This document shows positions 13,208 to 25,108 of a stretch of 64,000 bases of DNA, one piece after another. The position numbers and the translations under genes are program-made. Below the pieces are notes generated by a model. That model was given only the letters and a program-made list of their open reading frames with translations. It had not been told where the DNA came from and did no database searches. How positions within the stretch are numbered: the first letter of the stretch is position 1; each line of letters starts with the position of its first letter. The stretch is from Coptis chinensis (taxonomy: Eukaryota > Streptophyta > Magnoliopsida > Ranunculales > Ranunculaceae), in NCBI GenBank assembly GCA_015680905.1, contig CM027378.1, positions 45,338,001-45,402,000 on the forward strand, read 5' to 3'.

Positions 13208-13237
13208 TTACTCTTCTGGTAGGACCTACAGCAATCT
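13205..13237 (-). other. candidate 5' exon ending in the start codon
   Basis: On the minus strand a TTTTTGCAG acceptor is followed by 33 nt ending in ATG, then GTAAAT. The next acceptor (GCTCTGTAG) is followed by AACGAAATGG. Splicing would give ATG-AAC-GAA-ATG-GTA, in frame with the coding exon, so translation could begin with the last three bases of this exon and add three residues (MNE). The in-frame ATG at 13071 is the alternative start. This exon is predicted only from splice consensus. Confidence 0.45.
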
Positions 13238-14150
13238 CTGCAAAAAGAAAGATAACCATTAGGCTGAATATACTAGAAAAAAACTGCGAAGAAAAAGACA
13301 TCGAGATGGGGTGGCTTGAACTGATATCAAGAGTTATTTTCAAACTTCTAAGACTCAATCAAAGGAAAAGAACTTGTTCGATTTTTATAGATGATTTGAT
13401 CAATACGCACGCGTTGCTAATAACTATTTAGAGAAAGCTACATGTATCCAGTGTTCCAGCCAATTCTTTTCCACATTTGCCTCACATTTTCTTGAAAAAG
13501 GGAAAACTCCCCTTTGATGTAGTAGATTGTTCATTGACCTATACTAGCAAACTTCACCATTTTAATCCAATCATCGACGTCTACTGCCCTAAGGCTCTTC
13601 CACTTTTACATACTCAAGTTAGCTATATTTTATTGATATAAAAACATTTCAACCTAGAAACAACGTTGAGTCCACTCCCCATTATTTTGTCTCAAACTAG
13701 TTACACTTGACTTTTACTTCCATCATCGCTGTCTAAAAAACTCTTCTTTCTTTAACTAACATGCATGCATTCCTAATATAAATCTACATAACAACTTTCA
13801 ACAAATATAAATACAAACAATATTAAAATAAATAACAACTAAATGAACAAAGGGGATAAGATGTGTAAAAACAAACATGCAAGAAAGAAAGAAAATGAGA
13901 GTAAATTAGTTTTGAAGGGTAAAAAAAAACATAATGGGAGTGAACCTTGGGCTTTTGCTGCTGATGGGTGGAGTGAGTTTCTTTTTCTACTAATTTTCAG
14001 ACAATGTGTATTTGAGAGAGAGAGAGTGTGTGTAATGTGTGCAGCACTAAACTCCAATGGGGTGCAGGGGCACGTGACGCCGAATTGTCCTTTTTTCTAC
14101 TCTTTTGTGAGGTGAGGGTAGTTTTGGTAATTTAACTTCTTACTAGTTAC
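13238..14150 (-). promoter_or_regulatory. presumed promoter and 5' UTR region of the DRM3-like gene
   Basis: No coding signal is convincing here. The minus strand carries a pyrimidine-rich CT run near 14011-14025, common in plant 5' leaders, and the strip lies just upstream of the first predicted exon. I could not fix a TATA box or start site. Short open frames on both strands in 13839-14115 have no recognisable protein. Confidence 0.3.
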
Positions 14151-14289
14151 CGCTGGAGAAAAAGAGAAAATACTGTAGATTTGGGCGAAAACCCTGTTGA
14201 AATCAAAATTTGTAAAGAGAGGTTAAAACTAGTATATCTTTGGCGGAGGGAGCTGAGCCGCCGCTCTTGGCGGAAAGATAGAGTTGGGT

Positions 14290-14632
14290 GATGGGGGAGA
14301 GAGAGATGGGTGAAGGAGAAAGGTATTTGGGCAAAAAAATAAGAGAAGATGAGGACAGACAGATGTAAAACCAACCAAGTTGGTTTTGTTCAAGATACCC
14401 TCCTTCTCCCAAAATCGTTTAATCGCTCATTTCGGCGTATCACTGACTAAGATAATCGGGGTGGCCAGTGGGGAAGAAGATGGAGGGAGGAGTGGAGATG
14501 GAGAAGGAGAGGGAGAGGAAAAGGGAGAGTGAGAGAGACAAAAAGAAAAACATAAGGAAGAGATGAGGACAAACAGACATAAACCAACCAAGTTGGTTTT
14601 TGTCTGCATAACCCCCCCTTCTCCCAAAATGT
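14290..14632. repeat. about 215 bp tandem duplication with a palindromic core
   Basis: A GA-rich stretch followed by aaccaaccaagttggtttt and then ccttctcccaaaat appears at about 14290-14420 and again at about 14500-14632. The core AACCAA-G-TTGGTT is a perfect 6 bp palindrome around one base in both copies. The pair lies on the promoter side of the DRM3-like gene. Open frames across it are low-complexity and not credible genes. Confidence 0.8.
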
Positions 14633-14639
14633 TCGCTCC

Positions 14640-15314
14640 GCTCACGGATAATTTTAATACAATACACATTTAATGGGTGTAGACATAATTGTCGAAACAG
14701 GTTTTTCTTGTGCTTTTGAATTTTGGCGAACATGAATTTCGAATTCTTAACCGCTTCCTAATATTTTCTATTTTTGTTATATATTTATGATTACAAATTC
14801 AAAAGGGTAAGTGCACTCGTCATTCGAGAGGTTGATGGTTCAGCCATCTGGATTCACTTTTAACTTCTAGATGATCCAAATCATTAGCCTCTCACGCGCG
14901 CACACCCTCTTGTAAATGATGATCCATTAAAATAAACAAACACTCGTTAAGTAGATATAAAATTTTACTGATTAAAAATTAAAGAACAATTTTCGAGTTA
15001 CTTTATCTATATTTTCATTGAATGGAAAAAAAAATGATAACAACTTCAATGCACCACATCGCATTTCCATATCATTGAGTCGTGAGAAGAAATACCACAT
15101 TAAGCTAACCATGTTCCATTAACCAATGAGGATCCTATTGATACTATAGTCTACCCCTTCAATTCAACCCACTTAAGTTTTTGAAGGATTCTTAGTGGCA
15201 ACTTCTAGAAATCATTTCTATCAAAAAACTATACCCATTGCACCTGCCTCGAATGAATTTTTGCAAGCTTGTGAACTACTACATCTACAGTGGTGCATGT
15301 TGCTTTCCCATATA
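14640..15314. other. AT-rich intergenic stretch, nothing recognised
   Basis: No coding region, RNA gene or clear repeat was found between the tandem duplication and the LINE. Confidence 0.5.
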
Positions 15315-16704
15315 GCATGTCAACTAGATAGCTAACAAGTATATCATGGTATCAAGATTTCTAGGAATAGTTCTGCTATCTCTCACCTTCTTTTTGCGGA
15401 TGATGCATTCAATTTTTTGCAGAGCCAATCTTGAAGAAGCAGCTGAGCTTCTTGATGCTTTAAGACAGTTCTGTAAGATCACTGGACAAGACATTAACTA
15501 TGAAAAATCTGGCATACATTTTAGTAAAAACATGGCCCATGATCAGAAAAATATCATCACTCATATGCTCAATGTGAGAACTATTCATATAGGGGAACAT
15601 TACCTTGGCTCTCCTCTGTTCTTAGGGCAGAATAAATCAGAGATCTTTAGTAGTATTATTTCTAAAGTTAATAATAGGATCTCTGGCTGGAAAAGTAAGC
15701 TCCTCTCACAGGCAGCTCGAACTGTTTTGATTAAATCCATTGCATCAGCTATTCTTGTTTATACCATGAGTACCTTTCTTTTACCTCATAAAGTTACTGA
15801 TACTATCAATGCCCTTCAACGGGACTTCTGGTGGGGCACGAGCCCAGGCAGAAAACACCCTTTGTACCTCAAATCATGGAAATTCATATGCAAATCAAAA
15901 AAGAATGGAGGCTTAGGAATCAGAGATACTAAACAGGATAATCATGCTCATTTAAGTAGAATAATATGGCATATCATCACTAATCCATCTTCTTTCTTAT
16001 CACAGCAATTGAAAGGTAAGTATTTCAACAATACATCTGCCTTACACTCTACCTTTGTACACAACTCCTCTTGGTTTTGGTATAGCATGTGTACGGTTTT
16101 CCCTACTATTAGAGATAACTCTATATGGCAGATTGGTAATGGGTTAGATGTAGACATTTGGCATAATGCTTGGATACCTGGATTACCATTGGGCAAGGTC
16201 CCAATCACCACCAACAATAATTCCATTCTCACTTGTGTGTCAGATCTCATCCACCATCACACTAAGACTTGGAACATACCTATTCTTAACCATCTCTTTG
16301 ATCATAATACCAATATTGCAATCCAACAAATCTACCTCCCTAGATCCCCAATTGATGATAAAATCCAATGGAACCTTACAAAAAGAGGTATACACTCAGT
16401 CAAGTCCCTATATCAACACCTCAGTTCCAAATTCTTACAGCCAACACAATCAAAAACAAACTTGGCCTTCTGGCAGAACATTCATAGTCCTAGAGCCACT
16501 CTTTTTGCATGGAAGTGCTACTATGACATAGTCCCCACTCGTGATCACCTTGCCCAGCTGTTCTATATACCTGACAAATCGTGTCTGTTATGTGGGCAGC
16601 AACAGGAAACTATCCACCACCTTCTTCTGACATGCCACTTTACTAAAGCTCTTTGGTTCTTAACACCATGGAATCTAAGATTAATACATGATAAAATGAT
16701 AAAT
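15315..16704 (+). mobile_element. LINE, left segment (reverse transcriptase C-terminus and zinc-binding domain)
   Basis: The segment begins inside the reverse transcriptase palm, with SHLLFADD (the [YF]xDD active-site box) near 15367-15405. There is then one frame change before CRANLEEAAELL. A long frame continues to 16704 with typical plant LINE landmarks: FCKITGQDINYEKSGI, YLGSPLFLG, ISGWKSKLLSQAARTVLIKS, FWWG, and a zinc-binding domain with CLLCGQQQETIHHLLLTC. The 5' half (endonuclease and most of the reverse transcriptase) is missing, the usual result of incomplete reverse transcription. The frame is cut by the LTR element at 16705 and the RNase H part resumes at 29270. Confidence 0.9.
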
Positions 16705-18166
16705 TGAATAGTCTACCTACGAAATGAACGATGAACTCAAAACGTAAGTAAACTAAACTATTCTTATGATGCTCCTATTTATCAAAGTTTCATCTACTCT
16801 CAATCCTATGAGATATAGTGGAGTAGAAAGTTCGTTCCACTCCTAGTGCTCTAGCATGGATGTTTTTTAGTCTATTTAGTCGGTCTTAAGTCGATGAGAG
16901 CTTTACGAAGGTGATTACTACGATACTTACTGAATTTGATTACTTGACTTTTAAACTACTAATGCTATGGAAATATGATTGTTTTGAATCTAGATAAATG
17001 ATTAGAGGGGAATTGAATCCACCTCGAATCCAACTTAATAGCCTAATATAGATTCTTGTATCTCGATTCTTACGTTCTTACGGCAAGAAATTCGAGTTCT
17101 AATCCCTAGTGTTCATGGCATTTCTACCGAGTACTAACTAGCATGTGAGGTCGTCCACCCATTTTCATGGCGAATCACGACCTTCTAGATTGGAATAGAT
17201 TCTACAATGTTTCTACACTATACCACTAAGTTTTCATCAAGGCTTCATCAACCCCTCTAATGGAGGTTTTAGCCTTGAGTCATCAAACCATCATTTCCCA
17301 TTTCATTATAACTACACATCATATTAAAATTCTAACTTAACTAAATTAACTAACAATGGTTCAATCTATTTAAACTACTTTAATGATAATCAACAAGAAT
17401 TAAAATCAGATCTATAAATTGAAATAACACAATTCAAAATTGAGAAAACAACTATTTTATTTATCTAATCAATCAAGAACAATGATTCAAAGACTTAATC
17501 TAAAACAAGAATTGAAAATGGAACTAAAGCTTAATTTAATTAAATAAAACAGATCTAGAATTATCTATAATATTTTAGGTCTAACTAGCTACCATTAACA
17601 ATGAGTTAAGCTTTTATTTTCATACATTCAGATCCAAAATCGTGCATGGGCTTGGAGCCATGTTTTGGGCGAGAAATCGGGCCCAAAACCCAATTCTTTT
17701 CGATCCAAAAGGCCTATTCAAATGCGGTTGGCTTCAAATGACTTTTTTTCGTCCCACTGCTCCTCCGATTGGGTCAAGGCTTAGACCATTGGAAAGCTCT
17801 TTTCAAGCCGGTCGTTTGACATAAGGTAGGCCCCATTCCGAGGTCCGAGTCCAAATATATAGCCTTCGAAAGTTCTCACGACTTTGTGTCTTTGTTTTAC
17901 GCCCACAGCGTCGACTTTTCAACTTTTGGACGGGCTTTTAGAAAGGCTTTGTCTTCTTGAATCCTGGCCTTTAATCATGGAACTCCTTAGTAACCGACCT
18001 TTGCTCTTTTATCTCGCTAAAGTGGCACATATCTGCACATAATGGACTTTGAGGCTTGAAATGCATAAAAACACGTAATCAGTGTTAACTCTTAATTATT
18101 ACTCACATAATTGGTCTAAAGGTATGACTGTTAAAGGGTTAAAACTACAGTTTTGGGCTCTTATCA
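16705..18166 (-). repeat. 3' LTR of the Athila-like element
   Basis: About 1.46 kb. It matches 27797-29269 closely over its right half (17440-18166 against 28530-29269) and much more loosely over its left half. On the minus strand it starts with TG right after the polypurine tract. Confidence 0.88.
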
Positions 18167-18182
18167 AACCACCCCCAAACAG
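18167..18182 (-). other. polypurine tract of the Athila-like element
   Basis: The minus strand reads GTTTGGGGGTGGTT immediately before the 3' LTR. It is preceded by CTTGAGGACAAGCAAAA, a phrase that often precedes the polypurine tract in plant Athila and Tat elements. This fixes the element's orientation. Confidence 0.8.
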
Positions 18183-20123
18183 CATTTTGCTTGTCCTCAA
18201 GCAAAGATGAGAAATTAAAATAAGTGACCAAAAATGGAGTTCTATCTACTCTCGTTTATTTGAGTCGATTTCATTGACCATATGCAACAAGGCCTTAAAC
18301 CACTAGGAATCCCCTAGTGGGCCGAGTTATAGCCTCGTGAGAGTTTTCCAGATGAAGGTACTCACAAACTTCATCTATACTACAACGACTAAGAAATAAA
18401 ACTATTGTTTCCTTATTCATGCTCCAACTATCTATACATCTCACTAGCTATGAACAAGAATAACCAAGTCAAAACCTAAGCTAATATATGCATAATAATC
18501 AATCATCTACAATAAACATATATACAATGAGTAATACTATGAAATGCCTAGCAGGTTCGTTTACTCAAACTTCGAATAAGCGTCCTTAAGTAGGTTCTCA
18601 CAATAATAGTCAAGATACAACACACTGATTTTTCCACTCAAGTTTAAGCTACTCTAGTGCTGATGGGCACACTTTACCTTACAATCTCAATGACAACAAG
18701 GAAGCCGGAGCCGATCAAACACATATGCCACTTCCTATCACACTAGCCTATTCCTAATTGAGCTAGAGGTCTTTATTAGGTGTTCATGGGGATTAGGAGA
18801 TGGTTTAAGAAGGAAGGAAATGGATATTCAAAAAGGACAAGTCCGAGATAATAGAGTCTTCATATTATGTAACTAGAGAAAACCTTGTTATTTACTTTTG
18901 CTTCTACACTTTGTTTCCATCTTTAGCCATATTTTTTCTTTTTTTCTTTTCTTATTTTTTTTTTTTTTTTGGCTTTTGACTCCCTTTTATTCTATTTTTG
19001 GAGTTTTTATTTTATTTCTATTTTTATTTTTCTTTTCCTTGGATGGAAACTTCTTTTCTTTATTTTCTCAAGCAATTAACTAACTTTTTGTTTACCACGG
19101 TTTTTTCTTCTTCTTTCTTCCTCATTCTATTCTCGGACTTATTCTAAATTGGGTAAGTTGATTTATATATATTTTTTATTTTGTTTTTGTTTTGTAACAG
19201 GGGTAAAGGATTTGTGGTTTATGGAAGGCTAAAGAAAGGCTCGAGGGGCTTACTAGCGGAAAATAATTCATAGGTTTGAATTTACGGCTATATCGATCCA
19301 AAGAGGGCCTAAATTCTCGCTTAGGATATGGTTTAGTGATCAAGCAAGTGGACGTGTGATATCTCTATCCGGATTTTACTTCTCCCTTGTGTCATTTCTC
19401 AAATGTTTAAACTCATATAAGGCTTTTAGGCTATATTCTCACAGGGATTTGTAGAATAAGTACTCTAGCCTAGATTTGAAAACTTATCGCTAACCATCAT
19501 AGATACTCATGTAATATATTTATAGATAGATGCAAAGATTATTACCTATATATTAACCTAAATTTCTAACAATTATTCCGATGCAAAAGCTAGGTGAGAC
19601 TTCTTGATTGTTAAGAGCATGGAGAAAGAAAACAATACCAATATTCCTAAGTGTATAGCATAACTTATTTATTTATATTTTTGAATTTTTTAAAATTTTA
19701 ACTAGAAAACAAATGCATATTATATCTATCTAATCCTAACAGATGCCTTAATTACACGTGTTTCTATCCCCCCCAACAAAAGCATGCTTTGTCCTCAAAG
19801 CATTTAAATAAAGAGGGTAGGAAAAATACCATTGAAGCGCGAACTTCGGAACATCCTAAAAACAAGGTTAGAACGCATCTAATATAGGAAATAAAACCCG
19901 ACACAACTCTATCTGAATTCTACCCATTATGGGGTTAACAAAATGAAATTGCTTGGGACATAAGCGGACACTAACTAGAATGAAAACTTACCTTATCCCC
20001 CTCAAGATTACTCATCATCTTACTCATCCTCTTCTTCATTAAAGAAGTGAGGTTCCTTCAAGGTCTGCCATGCCATGATAATTTGTCGCTTCCCGCCATT
20101 TATCATCTATTATTGCTAACCTA
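18183..20123 (-). other. non-coding part of the Athila-like element
   Basis: This is AT-rich internal sequence before the 3' LTR with no recognisable protein. A pyrimidine-rich run (about 18900-19080, plus strand) creates a Phe/Leu-rich open frame that I reject as a gene. Confidence 0.5.
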
Positions 20124-23100
20124 TTAAGAGCCACTTGTCCGGACGGGGTGTAGGGTGCAACCAGATGAGGTTGTATCCTCCACCCTTGCCAAGTCATTGC
20201 GGAAAAGATCGAATAATACTATTGGTGGGTCGTATAATGTCGACGTAATCCAATCCGTGAAGCGTGTACAAAAAGCAGGGAAAGAAACATAGCATAATAC
20301 GGAAACTAGAACGGGCATAAGAATGTACTTATGCCTCATGCTATGGGATCGAGCTAAACTAGACATCAAGGTTTGGGGAAGGTCGTGACACATACGTCCC
20401 GCGTGGCTAAAAAGCAAGGAAGACGCCGCAAGGGCATCATTCACGTAAGAAAACGCCATTCCCCTAAAATGTTTAGCATGATCCAAAACATAATAGTTCC
20501 TATGTTCATGGACAAAGCTACCAAAGGCGACGTTATATTCCCTTTGGTCCTCAATCACGAAAATGCCCGCCATACGACTCATGCAAAAAACTTCGTAAGT
20601 GTAGACATACATATTATCGACCCAATAGCACCATGGGTCTTGTATTTCATTGGGCATAGCAAGTCCAAGAACAAATGCTAGCAAGAACACGGTAATTTCC
20701 ATTGGTTCATTATCAATGTTGATGGAGAACACTTGTTCTCCATCTAGTCTTTCAAAGAAAATGTAGTTATCGTAAAAAATAAAATGCTAGTGTTGGGGAA
20801 TAAAGTGCATCCGGTCTTACCATAAAAGCGGCTCCCGACCAACGAATGTGATCGCTTGAAACCAAGCACCATAAGTAGTGCTTTGGAACAAATCTTCGAA
20901 AAGACTGTTCGGTATCAATGTTGGAGATATCATCTCAAAATTACGCTTTGGAATAGCTGCGAATGACCCGATACTATCTTGCGAAAAACCGGAAATTTTC
21001 GGTCCACGGAAGTCGGTAGCGAGCTCGATAGAAGCCTGGATCGGTCGCTCGAAGAAATTGAAATTTCCAGTGTTTGAGCCGCGGGTTGCGCCAACCAGTA
21101 TGCCGGCCGCCGCCTAACAAAAACTCAGAAAAATATACTGAGCCGAAAGTGCGCTCTGTAGAAGCGTGAGTCTTCGGAGTTGCGTAAACTTCGGAAAATG
21201 AGCGAAACGAGGGAATCGCGGGAGTGAAAGGTGAGTGATGGAGTTTAGGTGTAGTGTGAGTTGTGAGGATAGATTGTATCAAGTTTATATAGGTTTAAAG
21301 TTGCTAAAATGGATCGGGGAAGTTGCCAAAACTAATTACGGCAGTTTCGAAAATCCTAAAATTTCCAAACCCGAAAAACGGAAACAACTCATTTTCTTGA
21401 TTCTAATTCAAACCCAGTATCTTTTAGGTTGATTTTATGATAGAATGTACCTATTTAATCTAGATTTCATCCTACCATGATATTTATTCATATATATGCC
21501 TAAACAACCATATTTTCACCTTGACTCCGCAATAAATTCTAATACGAGGGTTATATAAAAATAATGCTTGAATTGATAAAACCACCCCCAAACAAGTTGG
21601 GAAGGTGGAATCAATATGAAACAACCACGATACTGAAAATAACCCTTATATTTAAAATTTTCATTCGAGTACATTACACTACAAAATTCAAATTACGGAA
21701 ATAAACTTGCATTAAAATAAATAACAATAAAGAAATTACAAATAAAACATAAAACATCAAACTATACTATCCCTAGCTACTCCGGGCCGGGGGGCGGAGG
21801 GCACACGCCTGAGATCGCTCCCCGAGCTCAAGAGCCAACACCATTCCCCTTCGGGCGACGACGGCTTCGTGCACGGATGGTGTGTCCTCGAAGGAGAGTC
21901 CCCGCGAGGTGGGAATCGAGTCGGCAGAACTCGTCCGGAATCGGCGCCGAAGCTTAGCTTGGCCATCCGTTCCCACCTCTCGCCCTCTCTCGGGTAATGG
22001 AGCTCGAAGTTGTGATGCATCGTTGCCTGCCGAGTCCGGAGGTCTTCACAGATAGTGTTAAGCGAACGCATGCCTCGATGGATCACAGCCATGCGCGTTT
22101 CGCATCTGTCCCAAAGACTCTCCAAGGCATCCGCGTCAAAACAAAAGTCCTCCTCCTCATCCTCGGAAGCATCCCGATGTCCCCAGGCCTCCTCGGCATT
22201 CTCGGCTCCTCCATCCTCTTCTTCTTCTTCTCTATCCTCAGCCAATCTCCAAACCCGTTGGACACACTCCTTATAGATCACGAGGGTTACGGTGGAGAGT
22301 GATGTATGTCCGATCGATCGCTGAGCTTTCAACTGAGCATGATCTTTGTTATCAACACGGGGAGAGGGCAACAAATCCTCCCTACTCCCCTAATCATGCT
22401 CAAGAAAACTCTAAGATCACGAAGTCATACTTCCGCTCCCGGAGTATCCATAAGATATGGAGGCGATTCAGGCCGATATCGCCGACCTTCCCCTTCCACG
22501 ATCGTTCCGACCAATCCACCGGGTCAGAGCCACCGGGTTGGTCCTAAGGGAAGCTTGTCGGACACAATCGCGATCTTGCATTGTAGTCCCCTCAATAACT
22601 TGCCTCGTGCATCAATGGCTCTACCCCATTATCTTTGGGACTCCTGCGGGGTGACATCCGGATGGATTCTAGGTGGAATGCCTAGAATCTCGACCAACAA
22701 CCCGATCGTCTTCACTTCCGCCTCTCTTCTTACAACAACAAAAATCCTAGTCCCTTCCAACTCCCTCATATCATAGAACCGTCCGGACTAAGTCCTCGTG
22801 GTAATAGGCTTCAGTCGAGTACCACAAGCTATTCCAGATCTCGACCGATCATCTCGTCCCATCGTAAAAACGGTAAGTGGTCGGGCGGTAAAAGCTTGCT
22901 CGGCAAAATTCGGCGTTGTTGAGCCATTGGAAGTTTGGAATGTAGTGGGGGTTTAAAATGTGATGTAGTGGTGTGATTTTTAATAGACCGGTTGGAGCAA
23001 CCAGTGGTGGTGGTGGAGTGGTGGTCGGCAGCACCAAAATTTTTTGAATTTTCGGTGGTTTTAGTGATGGAAATCGGTAGTGGTGGGTGGTCGGTGGTGT

Positions 23101-23625
23101 TTGGAATCGATTTGGGTTGGGATTTGATTTGGGGGTGGGTAAATTTTTGTTTTCTTTTTATTTTGATTTTGTTTTTAGGTTTTGGAGCTTGGTCGTTAAT
23201 GGCGGATGGAGAAGAAAACGATGAACTGATGGTGAAGGTGAAGGTGAAGGTCGCTACTAATGTCGTTAAGCGGGTTGGGCCCAAGCCCAAAATCGAAATT
23301 TGTGATTTTTTCGATTTTTCGCGAAACTTCAAATCAAAATTGCCGCCGTTACGGTCCGATTTTTTTTAATGAGATATGGAAATGATCGGAGAGAATTTCC
23401 AATCCACTGATCCATAAAACCACTCTATTCCGACCGTGGATGACATATAAGATAGTGGAAAACGCCGAAGTGCATGCATGACGACGCGTTATCTTGAACA
23501 ATTGAACTCTAAATTCATGGATTATGTCAACCCGAATCGTAATACAATAAAACGGCCTAAGCAACTCTAATAGGACATAAATATTTAGTGCGGAAACGAA
23601 CACCCCACCCCAAACAAATTTTTAC
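19765..23625 (-). repeat. three extra polypurine-tract-like sites
   Basis: Besides the tract at the LTR, the minus strand has similar G-runs near 19771-19780 (TTTGTTGGGGGGGATAG, preceded by CTTTGAGGACAAAGCA), near 21581-21597 (CTTGTTTGGGGGTGG) and near 23600-23622 (TTTGTTTGGGGTGGGGTG). With the true tract at 18167 they are spaced about 1.6-2.0 kb apart. The one near 19.77 kb also keeps the GAGGACAA phrase. Confidence 0.7.
20124..23332 (-). pseudogene. third-region open frames of the Athila-like element, unrecognised
   Basis: Three long minus-strand frames lie here, where Athila elements carry their extra ORF downstream of pol: about 20124-20732, 21757-22374 and 22829-23332. The middle one has an acidic run (EEEEEDGG, EDEEED) followed by a probable coiled-coil segment. 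The leftmost has a hydrophobic stretch near its start (ITVFLLAFVLGLAM). I recognise no domain. Position alone suggests the Athila ORF1 or envelope-position gene. This is a fossil and is not whole. Confidence 0.45.
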
Positions 23626-23707
23626 AACGAAGCTTAGAAAATTTGTTTTAGCGATAAGGGTCTTTTAAAGTCGATTCCCGAGACTTCCTAGGTTACTATG
23701 CTTATTC

Positions 23708-23709
<2 letters not shown>

Positions 23710-23777
<68 letters not shown>
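23710..23777. repeat. (TA)n microsatellite
   Basis: About 65 bp of AT dinucleotide lies inside the Athila-like element between the third-region frames and the protease-like region. Confidence 0.97.
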
Positions 23778-23786
<9 letters not shown>

Positions 23787-24624
23787 AAAAAGAAAACAAT
23801 AAACAATAAAGACATAATTCACCCCATAGAGGAACATGACTCAAAAATCCGAGAAAACATGCAAGAGTGGAAAACGTGAATTATGTCAAACGTGGACTTC
23901 GGATCCGTACTTACAGCCACACACTCCATAGGGAGGGCCGGTTACCTTAATGGTGCACTCACCAATATATGGAAATGAAAGAAAATGCACCAAACACAAA
24001 AAGTTGAATCGTTTATAGTCGGATACTCAAGACTTTATCTAGGCGTATGTATGAACATGCAGTTTATTATATATCAACAACCCGAAATAATTGTGGATCA
24101 TTCCATAAATAAATATCACAGAAAACATATCCAAACACAATCAAGCACCAAGATTTCCTATGACTCAACCTAGTGAAATGGAAGCGAAGTCGGATAACCC
24201 TATTATGTAACCTATCATGCACCTTATTTTTCATTTTGAATGAGTGGGTGTTCTAGTAAATAAGTGTGGAAAAGTGAATGGTTGTGAAGAATATGGTGGA
24301 TATGGATAAGTTGTAGAAAAGACAGCCTGTAAACAATGAGGATGTGGTTTTAGCACAAAACTCATTCATTGTGTGTAGTAGGACTGTCTAAATTCTGAAA
24401 ATGAAGGTGTCAAATGGTTTGTCCTTCTCAGTAGTATTTGTTTACTAGGTGGATTTAAAAATTATGAAGCACGAAGAAGAAACAACAGGATCCGGTGCAA
24501 AACTCGGGATTCCTTTGAAAGGGTGGAAGGAGGGGAATCGAGGTGGATATTGTGCAAAGTAGTTCTTGATAGGGTGATTCATCACTTGCTCGAAGAAACT
24601 CATTGAATTGCTCATCTAGATTGG

Positions 24625-25108
24625 TCATATCCTCGTTACTATGATAGGGACTATATCTTTGAGAAAGTCATCTATCTCCTCCTCATCCGTAATATGTGTA
24701 TCGACTAGTGTAGGGATGGAAATATTGGAGTCTGATCTTCCAAAGGAAAGAAATTTGGGCATATGATTATCAGGGAACGTGTTGTTGAAATAATCTCGAG
24801 CAACACTCTCGATCATGCTAACCTCTCCATCCATAGACGAATCGGGTAACTGTGTCCTTGTTTTAAAAACATTGACTTCAACAACAAGATGGCCAAAAGA
24901 CATGGACATTGAACCATCGCGCAATTAATGAGTGCATTGGCGGTTGCGAGAAAAAGGTCGCCCTAAGATGATCGGGACGAGTCATTAACGACTTACGTAT
25001 CGAGGATGACAAAATCAGCGGATAGTAAAAATCCTGAATTTTTACGAGAACATTTTCGAAGACACCCTTAGGATACTTAATAGACCGATCAGCTAATTGC
25101 AACCTCAT
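24625..25108 (-). pseudogene. protease-like region of the Athila-like element
   Basis: The minus-strand frames contain LADRSIKYPKGVFENVLVKI followed by SLGRPFLATANALI-type text and, further on, MSMSFGHLVVEVNVF. This is the usual layout at the end of the protease region of Athila elements. It is a fossil with several breaks. Downstream, where reverse transcriptase should follow, I see none. Confidence 0.7.

Noticed and set aside
14147-14733. Several Ser/Pro/Leu-rich open frames on the minus strand upstream of the DRM3-like gene
   Set aside because: They come from a GA-rich tandem duplication, overlap one another in different frames and show no domain.
17642-17824. Open frame MHGLGAMFWARNRAQ..., repeated at 28745
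   Set aside because: Both copies lie inside the two LTRs of the Athila-like element, and the frames differ between them. There is no sign of a real protein.
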